A stretch of DNA of 64,000 nucleotides. Origin: Deltaproteobacteria bacterium. GTDB taxonomy: Bacteria > Myxococcota_A > UBA9042 > PHBI01. The stretch is taken from assembly GCA_020632715.1 (NCBI GenBank), contig JACKFA010000004.1:1-64000 (forward strand), written 5' to 3'. How positions within the stretch are numbered: position 1 is the stretch's first letter; each line of letters opens with the position of its first letter. Made by a program: the position numbers and the translations under genes. Positions 20,850 to 29,637 of this stretch are shown here, in pieces. The notes below the pieces were generated by a model, which worked only from the letters and a program-made list of their open reading frames with translations, had not been told where the DNA came from and made no database searches.

Positions 20850-21838
20850 ATGGATCTCGACCAGGTCACCCTCGCCCAGATGCGCTACGCCGTCGCCGTG
20901 GAGGGCGCGCAGAGCTTCCGCCTCGCCGCGTCGCAGTGCCACGTGTCGCAGTCGGGCCTCTCGATGCAGGTGCGGAAGCTCGAGGAGCTCCTCGGGGTCG
21001 TGCTCTTCGACCGCTCGAAGAAGCCGGTCATCGTCACCCCCGAGGGCGAGACCGCGCTCGCCCAGATGCGCGCCGTCCTCCGCGAGACCGAGCGCCTCGG
21101 GCAGATCGTCGCCGAGGAGGACGAGCCCTCCGGCCGCTACCGCCTCGGCGTCATCCCGACCCTCTCCCCGACCGTCCTCCCGCTCTTCCTCGCCGACTTC
21201 GTCGACCTCCACCCGCGCGTCGAGCTCGTCGTCGAGGAGCTCAAGACCGAGGAGATCATCGCCCGCCTCCAGGCCGACACCCTCGACGCCGGCCTCGCCG
21301 CGACGCCCCTCGACGTCCCCGGCCTCGCCGAGGAGCCGCTCGGCGACGAGCTCATGTACGCCTACCTCCCCCGAGCGCGATCCGCTGCTGCGCGAGGCCG
21401 CCGTCTCGCAGATGGACCTCCGCGAGCGCGAGCTCTGGGTGATGCCCGAGGGGCACTGCTTCCGGAGCCAGGTCCTCGCCTACTGCAGCGCCGATCGGCC
21501 GCGCGAGCCGCGCCGGATCCACTTCGAGAGCGGCAGCTTCCAGACCCTCATCCGCCTCGTCGACGCCGGCCTCGGCGCGACCGTCCTCCCCCTGCCCTCG
21601 TCGTCGCCGGCCTCTCCGACGCCACCCGCCGCGCCCAGGTGCGCCCGCTCGTCGCCCCCACCCCCGTCCGCGAGATCGGGCTCGTCACCGCCCGCGCCGA
21701 TCTCCGCCGCCGCGTCAGCGACGCCCTCGTCGCGATCGCCCGCCGCCGCCTCTCTCGAGGCGCTCGCCCCGCCCCCCCCCGAGGGCGCTGTCACGCTCGC
21801 CCCGATCGAGGCCCCACGCGGCGGCCAGCCGCCCATGA
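20850..21838 (+). CDS. oxyR: OxyR-type LysR transcriptional regulator (two or more frameshifts)
   Basis: The N-terminal helix-turn-helix is clear (LAQMRYAVAVEGAQSF, CHVSQSGLSMQVRKLEELLG). After a shift in the C run at 21368-21372 the sense continues with PERDPLLREAAVSQ and GHCFRSQVLAYC. These match the OxyR redox loop, with two Cys nine residues apart, like C199 and C208 of E. coli OxyR. A second shift near 21595 leads to VVAGLSDATRRAQVRPLVAP and REIGLVTARADLRRRVSDAL, the usual OxyR C-terminal region. The end is uncertain because an eight-C run at 21773-21780 may shift again. A GTG at 20841 is an alternative start. The protein would sense peroxide by disulfide formation and activate ahpCF. 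Confidence 0.75.
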
Positions 21839-21967
21839 CGCGCGCCGCCCCGCCCGCCCCGGGACGCCGCCGGCGCCGGCGCCGATCACGAGCATTCGCT
21901 ACGGAAGCTCGCGTCGGCGCCGTCGTTGTTGCACGGTGGACGCGCGAACGCCGAGGAGAGGAATCAC

Positions 21968-22324
21968 GTGTTGAAGCGCATGCTCATGACCACGCTCATC
22001 ATCGCCGGCGCAGCCACCACGGCCCGCGCCGGTGACGCCGACGGCTCCTGGTGGGGTCGATCATGGACACCCTCCGCGCACGGGCGGCCGCGCGCACCGC
22101 GCCGCCGAGCCGGCGCCCACCGCCCGTCCGCCGGGCGCTCCGCCGCCGCGGAGCGGATCTGCGCCCACCCCGCGTCCGGCGACCTCCGCACGGTGTGCGA
22201 CGAGCTCGACGCCCTCCGCGCCTCGCTCGACGCGCGCCTCGCCGCCGAGAGCCGCGCGCGCCAGGAGGCCGAGAAGAAGCTCCAGGCCCTGACGCGCGGC
22301 GGCGTCGCCGAGGATCTGCAGTAG
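21968..22324 (+). CDS. Small secreted coiled-coil protein (frameshifted)
   Basis: GTG at 21968, preceded by GAGAGGAATCAC, gives a signal peptide (MLKRMLMTTLIIAGAATTARA) followed by GDADGSWWG. The middle ~25 codons read sensibly only in another frame (SIMDTLRARAAARTAPPS), which implies compensating indels near 22055 and 22135. The end is charged and helical with a Cys pair (ICAHPASGDLRTVCDELDAL) and a coiled-coil tail (AESRARQEAEKKLQAL). The reconstructed protein has about 118 residues and is probably periplasmic. I do not recognise a family. Confidence 0.55.
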   Translation: MLKRMLMTTLIIAGAATTARAGDADGSWWGRSWTPSAHGRPRAPRRRAGAHRPSAGRSAAAERICAHPASGDLRTVCDELDALRASLDARLAAESRARQEAEKKLQALTRGGVAEDLQ

Positions 22325-22346
22325 CGCCCGACCGCGCCGCGCTGCC

Positions 22347-24151
22347 CTCACTCCCAGCCCAGGTAGCGCACGTCGGCGACGGCGCTCTCCGACGCGCTCG
22401 TGACGCCGCGCCCGAGCTGCCCCTGGCCGTTCGCGCCGAAGCACGCGACCGCGCGATCCGCGCGTGACGACGCAGACGTGGTCGGGCCCGACCGCGACCT
22501 GCGTCGCGTCGGCCGGCACGTCCGGCATCGTCACCGCGACGGCCTGCGCCCAGCAGCGCACGTTCTGCCCCGCCTGCGAGCCGCCCGTCGCCGCACAGCA
22601 GCGCGTGCCGCCGAGGTCGCAGGCGACGTGCTTTTCGCCCCGGCGCGACGTCGTTGCCCAGGAAGCCGCGCTCCCACCCGAAGCACGACACGAGCCCGCC
22701 GTTCGTCCGGAGGCAGGTCGCGCGCAGCCCGGTCACCACGGCGCCCCAGAGCGGGTCGCCGATCTCCCTCTCCTCGTCATAGGTCATCCGCGGTCCGACC
22801 CGGGTTTATCTGCCCGTACTCGTTGTCGCCGAAGCACACCGTCGTCCCGCTCGCGTAGACGCTGCTCGCTGAGATCCGCGCGCACGTGTGCTTGCCGCCC
22901 GCGCTCACCGCCGAGACGTCGTGCTCGAGGCCCGCGGACACGGGCGCCGCCGTCCCCGTGAGCGTCGTGTCCATCGCCACCTGCAGGCCCCCGTTGTCCC
23001 CCAGCAGGCGATCCGGTCGTCCTCGCCGATGGCGCACGTGTGCTTCTCGCGCCCGCGCTCACGGCTCTCCCCGTGAACGACGGCACCGTCACGGGCGACA
23101 GCGTCTTCCCGCCGACCGTGCCCTCGCCGGTCTGGCCGAACGTGTCGTCGCCCCAGCAGACGATCGCGCCGTCGGCGCGCCGCGCGCACGTGCCGGAGGC
23201 CCACCGAGAGCTGCATCACCTGATCGAGCCTGGGGACGATCGTCGGTTCCGAGCGCGCGCCTCCGTGTCCCCGAGCCCGAGCTGCCCGTAGTCGTTCGCG
23301 CCCCAGCACGCGACCTTCCCAGGCTCGGCGAGGCGCACGCAGGTGAAGCGCTCACCGTTGCCGATGTCGCCGATCGTCGCGTTCCGACAGATCGACGCCA
23401 CGCCGTCGGCCTCACAGACGCCCTCGAAGCGGCAGTCCGCGTCGCTCGCGCACCCAGCACCCGCCTCGCAGGGCTCACAGCTCCCGCCGCAGTCGACGTC
23501 GGTCTCGTCTCCGTCCTCGGCGCCGTCCTCGCACGAGGGCTCGGCGCACACGCCGACCGCACAGGTCCCGACCGCGCAGTCCTCGTTCCCCCGCAGCCCT
23601 CGCCGGTGGCGCAGCCGCCGCAGCTCCCGCCGCAGTCGACGTCGGTCTCGTCGCCGTCCGCGAGGCCGTTGTCGCAGTCGGAGCAGCCCCGCCCGCGCAC
23701 ACGCCGCCCGCGCAGTCGGAGGCCTGCGCGCAGCCCTCGCCGTCGTCACAGGGGCCGCACACCGCGCCGCCGCAGTCCACGTCGGTCTTCGCCATCTCGC
23801 AGCGCGTTCTCGCAGGTCGGCGCCGCGTTCGCGCAGAGCCCGTCCGCGCAGAGGCCGGTCGCGCAGTCCGCCGATCCGCCGCAGGTCGCGCCGAGCGCGC
23901 ACGGATCGCACGGTCCGCCGCAGTCGACGTCGCTCTCGCCCTGGTTCCTGGCGCTGTCGCTGCACGTGGGCGCCACGACGCACGCAGCGCAGCTCCCGCC
24001 GCAGTCGACGCCCGCCTCATCGCCGTTCCGGACGCCGTCATCGCAGCTGGGCGCGGGCGCACCGCCCCCGCCGGCGTCCCCGCCGCAGGCGGCGCGGGCC
24101 GCCGCCGCGCGCGACGGCCGTGAGAAGTAGCCAGGGATCCCGTCGCGACAT
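22347..24151 (-). pseudogene. Degenerate copy of the DCGGSC/RCC1 lipoprotein
   Basis: This is a paralogue of the intact gene at 24294-26552, lying directly downstream of it on the same strand. It starts MSRRDPWLLLTAVARGG at 24151, then has DCGGSC units (DDGVRNGDEAGVDCGGSCAAC, ARNQGESDVDCGGPCDPC) and RCC1-like blades (ATIGDIGNGERFTCVRLAEPGKVACWG, NDYGQLGLGDTEA). It ends with VRYLGWE and a stop at 22347, matching VRYMTWQ of the paralogue. The reading frame is interrupted at least eight times (for example near 24100, 23805, 23690, 23590, 23265, 23170, 23060, 22790 and 22640). It also has fewer Cys units than the other copy. It may be a decaying duplicate or an error-rich stretch. Confidence 0.65.
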
Positions 24152-24214
24152 GTCCCGTCCTCCGTCGATTCGTCTCGGGACCCGACGCTGAGTGAAGCCG
24201 ACAGGGCGGAGCGA

Positions 24215-24231
24215 CTCACACGCGCTCACAC
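24215..24231 (-). promoter_or_regulatory. GTGTGAG direct repeat upstream of the degenerate RCC1 copy
   Basis: On the minus strand the site reads GTGTGAGCGCGTGTGAG, two GTGTGAG copies three bases apart, followed by TCGC. It ends 64 bases before the start codon at 24151. The same element sits 63 bases before the start of the paralogue. Conserved placement suggests a shared activator or promoter element. Confidence 0.5.
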
Positions 24232-24293
24232 CTGTCCACGTCGACGTCGCGCCGCGCCCTCCGCTGCAGTAGCGCCCGACCGCCCCGGCGCCG

Positions 24294-26552
24294 TCACTGC
24301 CAGGTCATGTACCTCACGTACTCCACGCGCGAGGTGTCGGAGTCGTCGGTGTCGCCGCGGCCGAGCTGCCCCTTGTCGTTGCGCCCGAAGCAGGACACCT
24401 CGCGCTCGTCCGTGACGACGCAGGTGTGGTTCGTCCCGACCGCGATCTTGCCACCATAGGGCGGCACGTCCGGCACCGTCGCGTTCACGTCCTTCGTCCA
24501 GCAGCGCACGTTCTGCCCCGTCTGCGAGCCGCCCGTCACGGCGCAGCAGCGCGGGCCGCCGAGGTCGCACGCGACGTCCTTCGCGCCCGGCGCGCGGTCG
24601 TTGTAGTAGTAGCCGGCGTTCCAGCCGAAGCACGACACGGCGCCCGCGTTCGTCCTGAGGCAGCTCGCGCGCTGCCCGGTCGCCACGGCGCTCCACACCG
24701 GGTCGGCGATCGCCTCCTCCTCGTCGTAGGAGGTCGTCGACGCGATGGGGTCGATCTGGCCGTAGAAGTTGCCGCCGAAGCACACCGTCGACCCGGTGGC
24801 GTAGATGAAGCTGTCCAGGATTCGCGCGCACGTGTGCGTTCCGCCGGCGCTCACCGCGGAGACGTCCTGGTAGAGCTCCGCGAACACCGGCGTCGCCGTG
24901 CGCGTCAGCGACGCGTCCATCTCGACCTGGAGCGCGCCGTTGTCGCCCCAGCAATAGAGCCGGTTGTTCTGGTTGATGGCGCAGGTGTGCTTCTCACCCG
25001 CGCTCACGGCCTTCCCCGTGAACGACGGCACCGTCACGGGCGACAGCGTCTTCCCGCCGACCGTGCCCTCGCCGGTCTGGCCGAACGTGTCGTCGCCCCA
25101 GCACACGATCGCGCCGTTCGTGCGCCGCGCGCAGGCGTGCCGGAGCCCGACCGAGAGCTGCGTCACCTGCTCGAGCCCGGGGACGATCGTCGGCTCCGAG
25201 CGATCGGTCGTGTCGCCGAGCCCGAGCTGGCCGTAGGCGTTGGAGCCCCAGCAGGCGACCTTCTGCGCCTCGGCGAGGCGCACGCACGTGAAGCGCTCGC
25301 CGCTCCCGATGTCGCCGATGGTCGCGAGCAGGCACTCGGGCGTCCCGCCGCTCGAGTGGCAGACGCCCCCGAAGCGGCAGTCCGCGTCGGACGCGCACAC
25401 GTCGCCCGGGCCGCACGGGCCGCAGCTCCCGCCGCAGTCGACGTCGGTCTCGTCGCCGTTCTTGGCGCCGTCCTCGCAGGAGATCCCGGCGCACACGCCG
25501 CCCGCGCACGTCCCGACCGCGCAGTCCTCGTTCCCGCCGCACCCCTCGCCCGTCGCGCAGCCGCCGCAGCTCCCGCCGCAGTCGACGTCGGTCTCGTCGC
25601 CGTCCTCGCGCCCGTTGTCGCAGCTGACGCAGATCCCGCCCTCGCAGACGCCCCCCGCGCAGTCCGAGCCCTGCGCGCAGCGCTCGCCGCCGTCGCACGG
25701 GCCGCACACGGCGCCGCCGCAGTCGACGTCGGTCTCGGTGCCGTTCTTGGCGCGGTCGTCGCAGCTGACGCAGCGCCCGGCGTCGCACGCGCCGGAGGCG
25801 CAGTCCTGCGCGAAGTCGCAGCGCCGGCCGGTGGCGCAGGGCTCGCAGCCGGGCCCGCAGTCGACGTCCGCCTCGAAGCCGTTGCGCACGTTGTCGGTGC
25901 AGGTCGGGTCGGCGCACCGCCCGCCGCTGCACACCCCGGAGAGGCAGTCCGCGCCGCGCCCGCAGGCGGCGTCGAAGCCGCACGCCGGGCAGCTCCCGCC
26001 GCAGTCGACGTCCGTCTCGTCGCCGTCGCGCTGCGAGTTCCCGCAGGTGGCCGCGGGGTTCGCGCAGCGCCCCGCCGTGCAGACCCCGGTCGCGCAGTCC
26101 GTCGGCGCGCCGCAGGTCCTGCCGAGCTCGCACGCGGCGCACGGGCCGCCGCAGTCGACGTCGCTCTCGCCCTGGTTCCGCGCGCCGTCGCTGCACGTCG
26201 CGGCCGCGGCGCACGGGGCGCACGGCCCGCCGCAGTCGACGCCGGTCTCCCCCTGGTTCCGGTAGCCGTCGTCGCACGTCGGGGTCGCGCCGCACGGCGA
26301 GCAGCTCCCGCCGCAGTCGACGCCGGTCTCGTCGCCGTCCTGCGCGCCGTTCTCGCAGGGGTTCGGCGTCGCCTCGCACGCGGCGCAGCTGCCGCCGCAG
26401 TCGACGCCGGCCTCGTCGCCGTTCTGCACGCCGTCGTCGCAGGTCGCCGGGGTCGTCCCGCTGCCGCCGCCGCCGCCGGGGCCGCCGCACGCGGCGACGG
26501 CCGCCACCGCCGCGCCGACGATCGCAAGTTGCCAAGGGCTGAGTCGCGCCAT
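24294..26552 (-). CDS. Lipoprotein with nine DCGGSC repeats and an RCC1-like propeller
   Basis: The protein has 752 residues and is intact. Lipobox VAAC lies at about residues 19-22. A Gly-rich spacer is followed by nine Cys-rich units of the form C-x-D-G-x-x-N-G-D-E-x-x-V-D-C-G-G-S-C-x-x-C, alternating with CxxxxDCxxGxC pairs. Residues ~390-752 form RCC1/BNR-type blades with repeated WG and HTCA motifs (GERFTCVRL, VACWGSNAYGQLGLGD, GLRHACARRTNGAIVCWG, EKHTCAIN, NHTCVVT). RCC1-like repeats usually make a seven-bladed propeller for protein binding. This architecture is common among surface lipoproteins of myxobacteria, where the function is unproven. It lies upstream of its own degenerate copy. 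Confidence 0.88.
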   Translation of the reverse strand: MARLSPWQLAIVGAAVAAVAACGGPGGGGGSGTTPATCDDGVQNGDEAGVDCGGSCAACEATPNPCENGAQDGDETGVDCGGSCSPCGATPTCDDGYRNQGETGVDCGGPCAPCAAAATCSDGARNQGESDVDCGGPCAACELGRTCGAPTDCATGVCTAGRCANPAATCGNSQRDGDETDVDCGGSCPACGFDAACGRGADCLSGVCSGGRCADPTCTDNVRNGFEADVDCGPGCEPCATGRRCDFAQDCASGACDAGRCVSCDDRAKNGTETDVDCGGAVCGPCDGGERCAQGSDCAGGVCEGGICVSCDNGREDGDETDVDCGGSCGGCATGEGCGGNEDCAVGTCAGGVCAGISCEDGAKNGDETDVDCGGSCGPCGPGDVCASDADCRFGGVCHSSGGTPECLLATIGDIGSGERFTCVRLAEAQKVACWGSNAYGQLGLGDTTDRSEPTIVPGLEQVTQLSVGLRHACARRTNGAIVCWGDDTFGQTGEGTVGGKTLSPVTVPSFTGKAVSAGEKHTCAINQNNRLYCWGDNGALQVEMDASLTRTATPVFAELYQDVSAVSAGGTHTCARILDSFIYATGSTVCFGGNFYGQIDPIASTTSYDEEEAIADPVWSAVATGQRASCLRTNAGAVSCFGWNAGYYYNDRAPGAKDVACDLGGPRCCAVTGGSQTGQNVRCWTKDVNATVPDVPPYGGKIAVGTNHTCVVTDEREVSCFGRNDKGQLGRGDTDDSDTSRVEYVRYMTWQ

Positions 26553-26614
26553 CTCCCGTCCTCCGTCCGTTCGCTCGGGACGTGGACGGTACGGGCCCCG
26601 CTCGCGAGGGGCGA

Positions 26615-26631
26615 CTCACACCCGCTCACAC
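26615..26631 (-). promoter_or_regulatory. GTGTGAG direct repeat upstream of the intact RCC1 gene
   Basis: On the minus strand the site reads GTGTGAGCGGGTGTGAG followed by TCGC, 63 bases upstream of the ATG at 26552. It differs by one base from the element before the tandem copy (24215-24231). It overlaps the hairpin described at 26622-26659. Confidence 0.5.
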
Positions 26632-26659
26632 TTCGCGGTCGCGCCGCGGGTGTGAGCGG
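26622..26659 (-). terminator. Nested hairpin after the eCIS-core operon
   Basis: CCGCTCACAC (26622-26631) pairs perfectly with GTGTGAGCGG (26650-26659). The 18-base interior itself contains CGCGG-N5-CCGCG. It lies four bases past the stop of the gene ending at 26663 and reads toward the RCC1 gene. No U tract is seen, so it may be a Rho-independent-like stop, or a regulator site shared with the GTGTGAG element. Confidence 0.4.
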
Positions 26660-26662
26660 CGC

Positions 26663-27214
26663 TCAGCCCGCGGGGACGCGCGCGAAGCCGACGAGGCGCT
26701 GGAAGGGCTCGCCGCGGTCGGGGCTGTCGAACGCCTCGGCGAACGCGGCGCGCCGCCGCTCGGCGTCCGCGCGCGAGCCGAACCACGCCTTCGCGGCGTC
26801 GGCGGTCGCCGCGACGAGCTGCACGTCGACGACCGTCATCGCGACCCAGGTCGCGCTGTCGTCGCTCAGGATCCAGCCCATCCCGTTGATGCCGACGTTG
26901 CTCTCCATCGCGAGGTCGTACCAGGCGTCGGCGTCGCCCGGCACGGTCAGGCGGACGCCCCCCGCCACGGTGATCCCGCCGCTGCCGTCGTCGTAGTACT
27001 CGAGGGCCGTGATCGCGCCGCCCTCGCCCACCGCCTCGAGCAGGCGCGCGTGGAAGTCCGGGCCGAAGACGTCGTGCTCCTCGTAGACGGCCCACGCGAC
27101 GCCGGGGGTCACGGGATCGCCGTCCTCGGGGTGCGCGCCCGAGAGGAGCGCGCCCTGCAGCCGCTGCCAGATGGCCTGGACGGCGTCGTCGTCCAGCGTG
27201 GTGATGTCGCTCAT
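26663..27214 (-). CDS. Unknown protein downstream of a DUF4157 protein (possible partner)
   Basis: The protein has 183 residues. The ATG at 27214 (MSDITTLDDDAVQAIWQRL) is chosen because it lies 23 bases after the upstream stop and starts a well-behaved cytoplasmic sequence. There is no signal peptide, membrane segment or cysteine cluster. It is acidic, with a beta-rich centre (ITALEYYDDGSGGITVAGG, WYDLAMESNVGINGMGWIL) and a helical C-terminus (RADAERRRAAFAEAFDS). I do not recognise a family. Its position as second gene of a two-gene unit with an eCIS-core protein would fit an immunity protein, chaperone or co-effector, which is inference only. Confidence 0.7.
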   Translation of the reverse strand: MSDITTLDDDAVQAIWQRLQGALLSGAHPEDGDPVTPGVAWAVYEEHDVFGPDFHARLLEAVGEGGAITALEYYDDGSGGITVAGGVRLTVPGDADAWYDLAMESNVGINGMGWILSDDSATWVAMTVVDVQLVAATADAAKAWFGSRADAERRRAAFAEAFDSPDRGEPFQRLVGFARVPAG

Positions 27215-27237
27215 GGTGCTCGCCGCCGGGCCGGGGG

Positions 27238-28320
27238 TCACTGGATGTTCTTGAACTCGAAGATGAGCTTGCCGCCGCCGGTGTCGACGTGGATCTCGAT
27301 GGTCCCGAGCGCGTTCGGCTGGCTGCCGAAGTTGCGCACGTTGCAATTACAGCTCGCGACGCTGCCGTTGTAGAGCTCCTGCGGGCTCGTGCCGTCGTTG
27401 GCCTTCTTCGAGCCGCCCTTGATCTTGTTGTCGCCGAGCGCCATGCCGAGGAGGCTCGTGACCTCGAGCTTCGTGTCCGCGAAGGTGCCGGTCTTGTTGT
27501 AGACCACGCGCCCCGCGTCGCCCTGCTTCCGGTACCCGGCGCCGTAGAGCGCGACGAGCTTCTGCACGATGGCCGCCGCGTCCTTCACGAGCGGCTCGAG
27601 GCGCGTCTTGTTGGCCTGCCCGAGCACGGCGAAGACGTCCGGCATCGTCACCGGCGTGGGCGTCGCCTCCTCGCCGCCCTTCTTCTCGTCCTTCTTCTCG
27701 GCGCCGCCCTTGTCGTCTTCCTTGCCGTCGCCCTCGCGCTGCACGGCCTTCTGCTGCACGGAGCCGCCGGCGCCACCGCCGCCCATCGCGTCGAGCAGCC
27801 CCTCGGCGCTCTCGCCCTTGACGACCTTGTCGGCGACCGCGTCCGCGTGCTGCTCGTAGCTGTCGCCGACCTTGCCGACGCCGCCGTCGAGGGCCACGCC
27901 GCCGCGCTGCTGCACGACGTGCGCCGCCTCGTGGGCGGCCGTGTGCAGGTCCGGGGCGCCCTTGAAGGCGACGTGGTTGCCGGTCGCGTAGGCGTTCGCG
28001 CCCATCGCGTCGTTCGCCGCGGCCGCGGCGCTCCCGGTGTGGGCCTGCACGCCGCTCACGTCGTGCTTGCCGAAGGCCTGCTGGATGGCGCCCACGTGCG
28101 GCAGGGCGCCGCCGCCGCTCGCGATCCCCTGCGCCGCCGCCGCGTGCACCTGGTCGGTGCCGCCGCCTTCGCCGCTCAGCTGGACCATGGCCTGGTTGCC
28201 GCCGGCCGCCATCATCATCTGGATGTCGAGCGGCCCACCGCTCGGCGCGGACGCCGTGTCCTCGGTGGCGGCGCGCTTCTGGACTGCGCCCGCCGAGCTT
28301 CTGGTGACTCGGTCCGTCAT
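27238..28320 (-). CDS. eCIS core domain (DUF4157) protein with unknown C-terminal domain
   Basis: The protein has 360 residues. The ATG at 28320 opens with a polar N-terminus and a Met/Gln-rich stretch (IQMMMAAGGNQAMVQLSG). The DUF4157 domain spans about residues 65-175 with LPHVGAIQQAFGKHDVSGV, the metal-site motif HEAAHVVQQ (H130, E131, H134) and YEQHADAVAD. A Lys/Glu/Asp hinge (~200-230) leads to a ~130-residue C-terminal domain (TMPDVFAVLGQANKTRLEPL ... CNCNVRNFGSQPNALGTIEI) that I do not recognise. DUF4157 is known from cargo of extracellular contractile injection systems and similar polymorphic toxins. No tail-sheath or baseplate gene lies in the window. The C-terminal domain would be the effector part by analogy. 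Confidence 0.85.
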   Translation of the reverse strand: MTDRVTRSSAGAVQKRAATEDTASAPSGGPLDIQMMMAAGGNQAMVQLSGEGGGTDQVHAAAAQGIASGGGALPHVGAIQQAFGKHDVSGVQAHTGSAAAAANDAMGANAYATGNHVAFKGAPDLHTAAHEAAHVVQQRGGVALDGGVGKVGDSYEQHADAVADKVVKGESAEGLLDAMGGGGAGGSVQQKAVQREGDGKEDDKGGAEKKDEKKGGEEATPTPVTMPDVFAVLGQANKTRLEPLVKDAAAIVQKLVALYGAGYRKQGDAGRVVYNKTGTFADTKLEVTSLLGMALGDNKIKGGSKKANDGTSPQELYNGSVASCNCNVRNFGSQPNALGTIEIHVDTGGGKLIFEFKNIQ

Positions 28321-28506
28321 GATGCTCCTCTCCCGCTTGCTCGCCCCCCGGTGGCGACACGATAGGCCAACGCGCGGCGGTCGCAAGGGGCGGGTCTCGT
28401 CGGGCGCGCCCGCCCCTCCGGGAGATCGGCGGGATGAGCGCGCCCGGGTCGCGTGTCCAACGGCGGCGGCGGCCTGATAGGATGGGTCGCCCGCACCGGA
28501 GGTGCC

Positions 28507-29628
28507 ATGAACCCCGTCGTCGCCCTGCGCGGTCTCCACCTGCTCGCCCTCGCCGCGCTCTCCGCCTGCCCGGCCTCCCAGGTCGCCACGGCGCCCGACG
28601 GCGGCGCGCCGGCCCGGGAGGCGGCCGCGAAGGCGGCGCCTGTCGCCGGCTGGGCGGTCTACCTCGACAAGGCGACGGTCGTGATCCCCGACGATCCGGC
28701 GCGCCCGCCGACCCGCCTCCCCGGGATCTGGATCGTCGACGACGCCGATCCCGCCGCGGTGAGCGGCCTCCTCGTCGGCGCGGACCTCACGCCGCCCGCG
28801 GCGTGCGACGGCGCCGCGGCCGCGAAGCCGGCGTTCATCGACGCGCGCCCGCTCGCGAGCGGCACGTGGGAGGTGACCGACATGGACGACAACACCTCCG
28901 ACTGCGAGGGCGAGTCGTACTGGCCCGTCGGCGTCGTCGGCGGCGTCGTCTTCCTCGCGGGCGCCACGCACATGGGCTGCCAGGGGATGAACATCTACGG
29001 CGCCGCGAGCGACGCGCGAGCGCTCACGACGCGCGGGTGGACGCCGCCCGCCGCGCTCCCTGGCGCGCTCGAGCGCTGCGAGCCCGATGGCGCCTTCGTC
29101 GAGACGACCCCGTCCTTCGCGCCGACGGGCCCGTGTCGGCCGCTCCCGGGCGGCTGGACCGAGGCCACCGAGGACGACGCGGAGGCCACGCCGGAGAGCG
29201 CGTGCGAGGACTGCAGGAGCGTCGGGACGTCCGAGGTGTGGCGGCTCGCGAACGGGCGAGTGACACGCCTCCGGAGCCACATCTACAGCGCGGGCGGCGG
29301 ACCGAGCGCGGTGGCGACGGCGCCGGTCACCCCGGCGAGCTGCCCGTCGGCGGCGGACCCGTGCGGCGATCCGCGGCGCTTCGCCACGGTCCCGGACATC
29401 GCGGGGGCCGATCCCGTCGACCCGAGCGAGCTCTTCTGGATCGCCACCGACGGCGCGAGCGCGCTCGTCGTCACGACCGCGGGGTGGCAGACCTGGGCCC
29501 CGGGCGCGGAGGCGCCGGCGCGCGAGGGCGACCTCGAGGACATGCCGATGGCGGCGCGGCGACACGTCGACCTCGGCGCGCTCGTGCCGAGGGCGTGCGC
29601 GGCGCTCCGGGAGAACGCGCGCGAGTGA
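28507..29628 (+). CDS. Cys-containing lipoprotein of unknown function
   Basis: The protein has 373 residues. ATG at 28507 follows GGAGGTGCC, so earlier in-frame starts are rejected. The N-terminus is a lipoprotein signal with lipobox ALSAC. The mature part has scattered Cys pairs (CEDC, CDG, CPSAADPCGDPRRF) and W-rich beta segments (GIWIVDDADPAAVSGLLVG; GTWEVTDMDDNTSDCEGESY). It might be a beta-propeller-like or sensor domain, but I recognise no family. It is divergent from the eCIS-core gene, with 186 bases between that hold a TGATAGGAT -10-like element (28478-28486). Confidence 0.7.
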   Translation: MNPVVALRGLHLLALAALSACPASQVATAPDGGAPAREAAAKAAPVAGWAVYLDKATVVIPDDPARPPTRLPGIWIVDDADPAAVSGLLVGADLTPPAACDGAAAAKPAFIDARPLASGTWEVTDMDDNTSDCEGESYWPVGVVGGVVFLAGATHMGCQGMNIYGAASDARALTTRGWTPPAALPGALERCEPDGAFVETTPSFAPTGPCRPLPGGWTEATEDDAEATPESACEDCRSVGTSEVWRLANGRVTRLRSHIYSAGGGPSAVATAPVTPASCPSAADPCGDPRRFATVPDIAGADPVDPSELFWIATDGASALVVTTAGWQTWAPGAEAPAREGDLEDMPMAARRHVDLGALVPRACAALRENARE

Positions 29629-29637
29629 GCGCGCGGG

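Noticed and set aside
27289..28365. Plus-strand frame opposite the single eCIS-core gene
   Set aside because: It is rich in Val/Arg/Leu/Ala with no motif. The minus strand encodes a clear DUF4157 domain.
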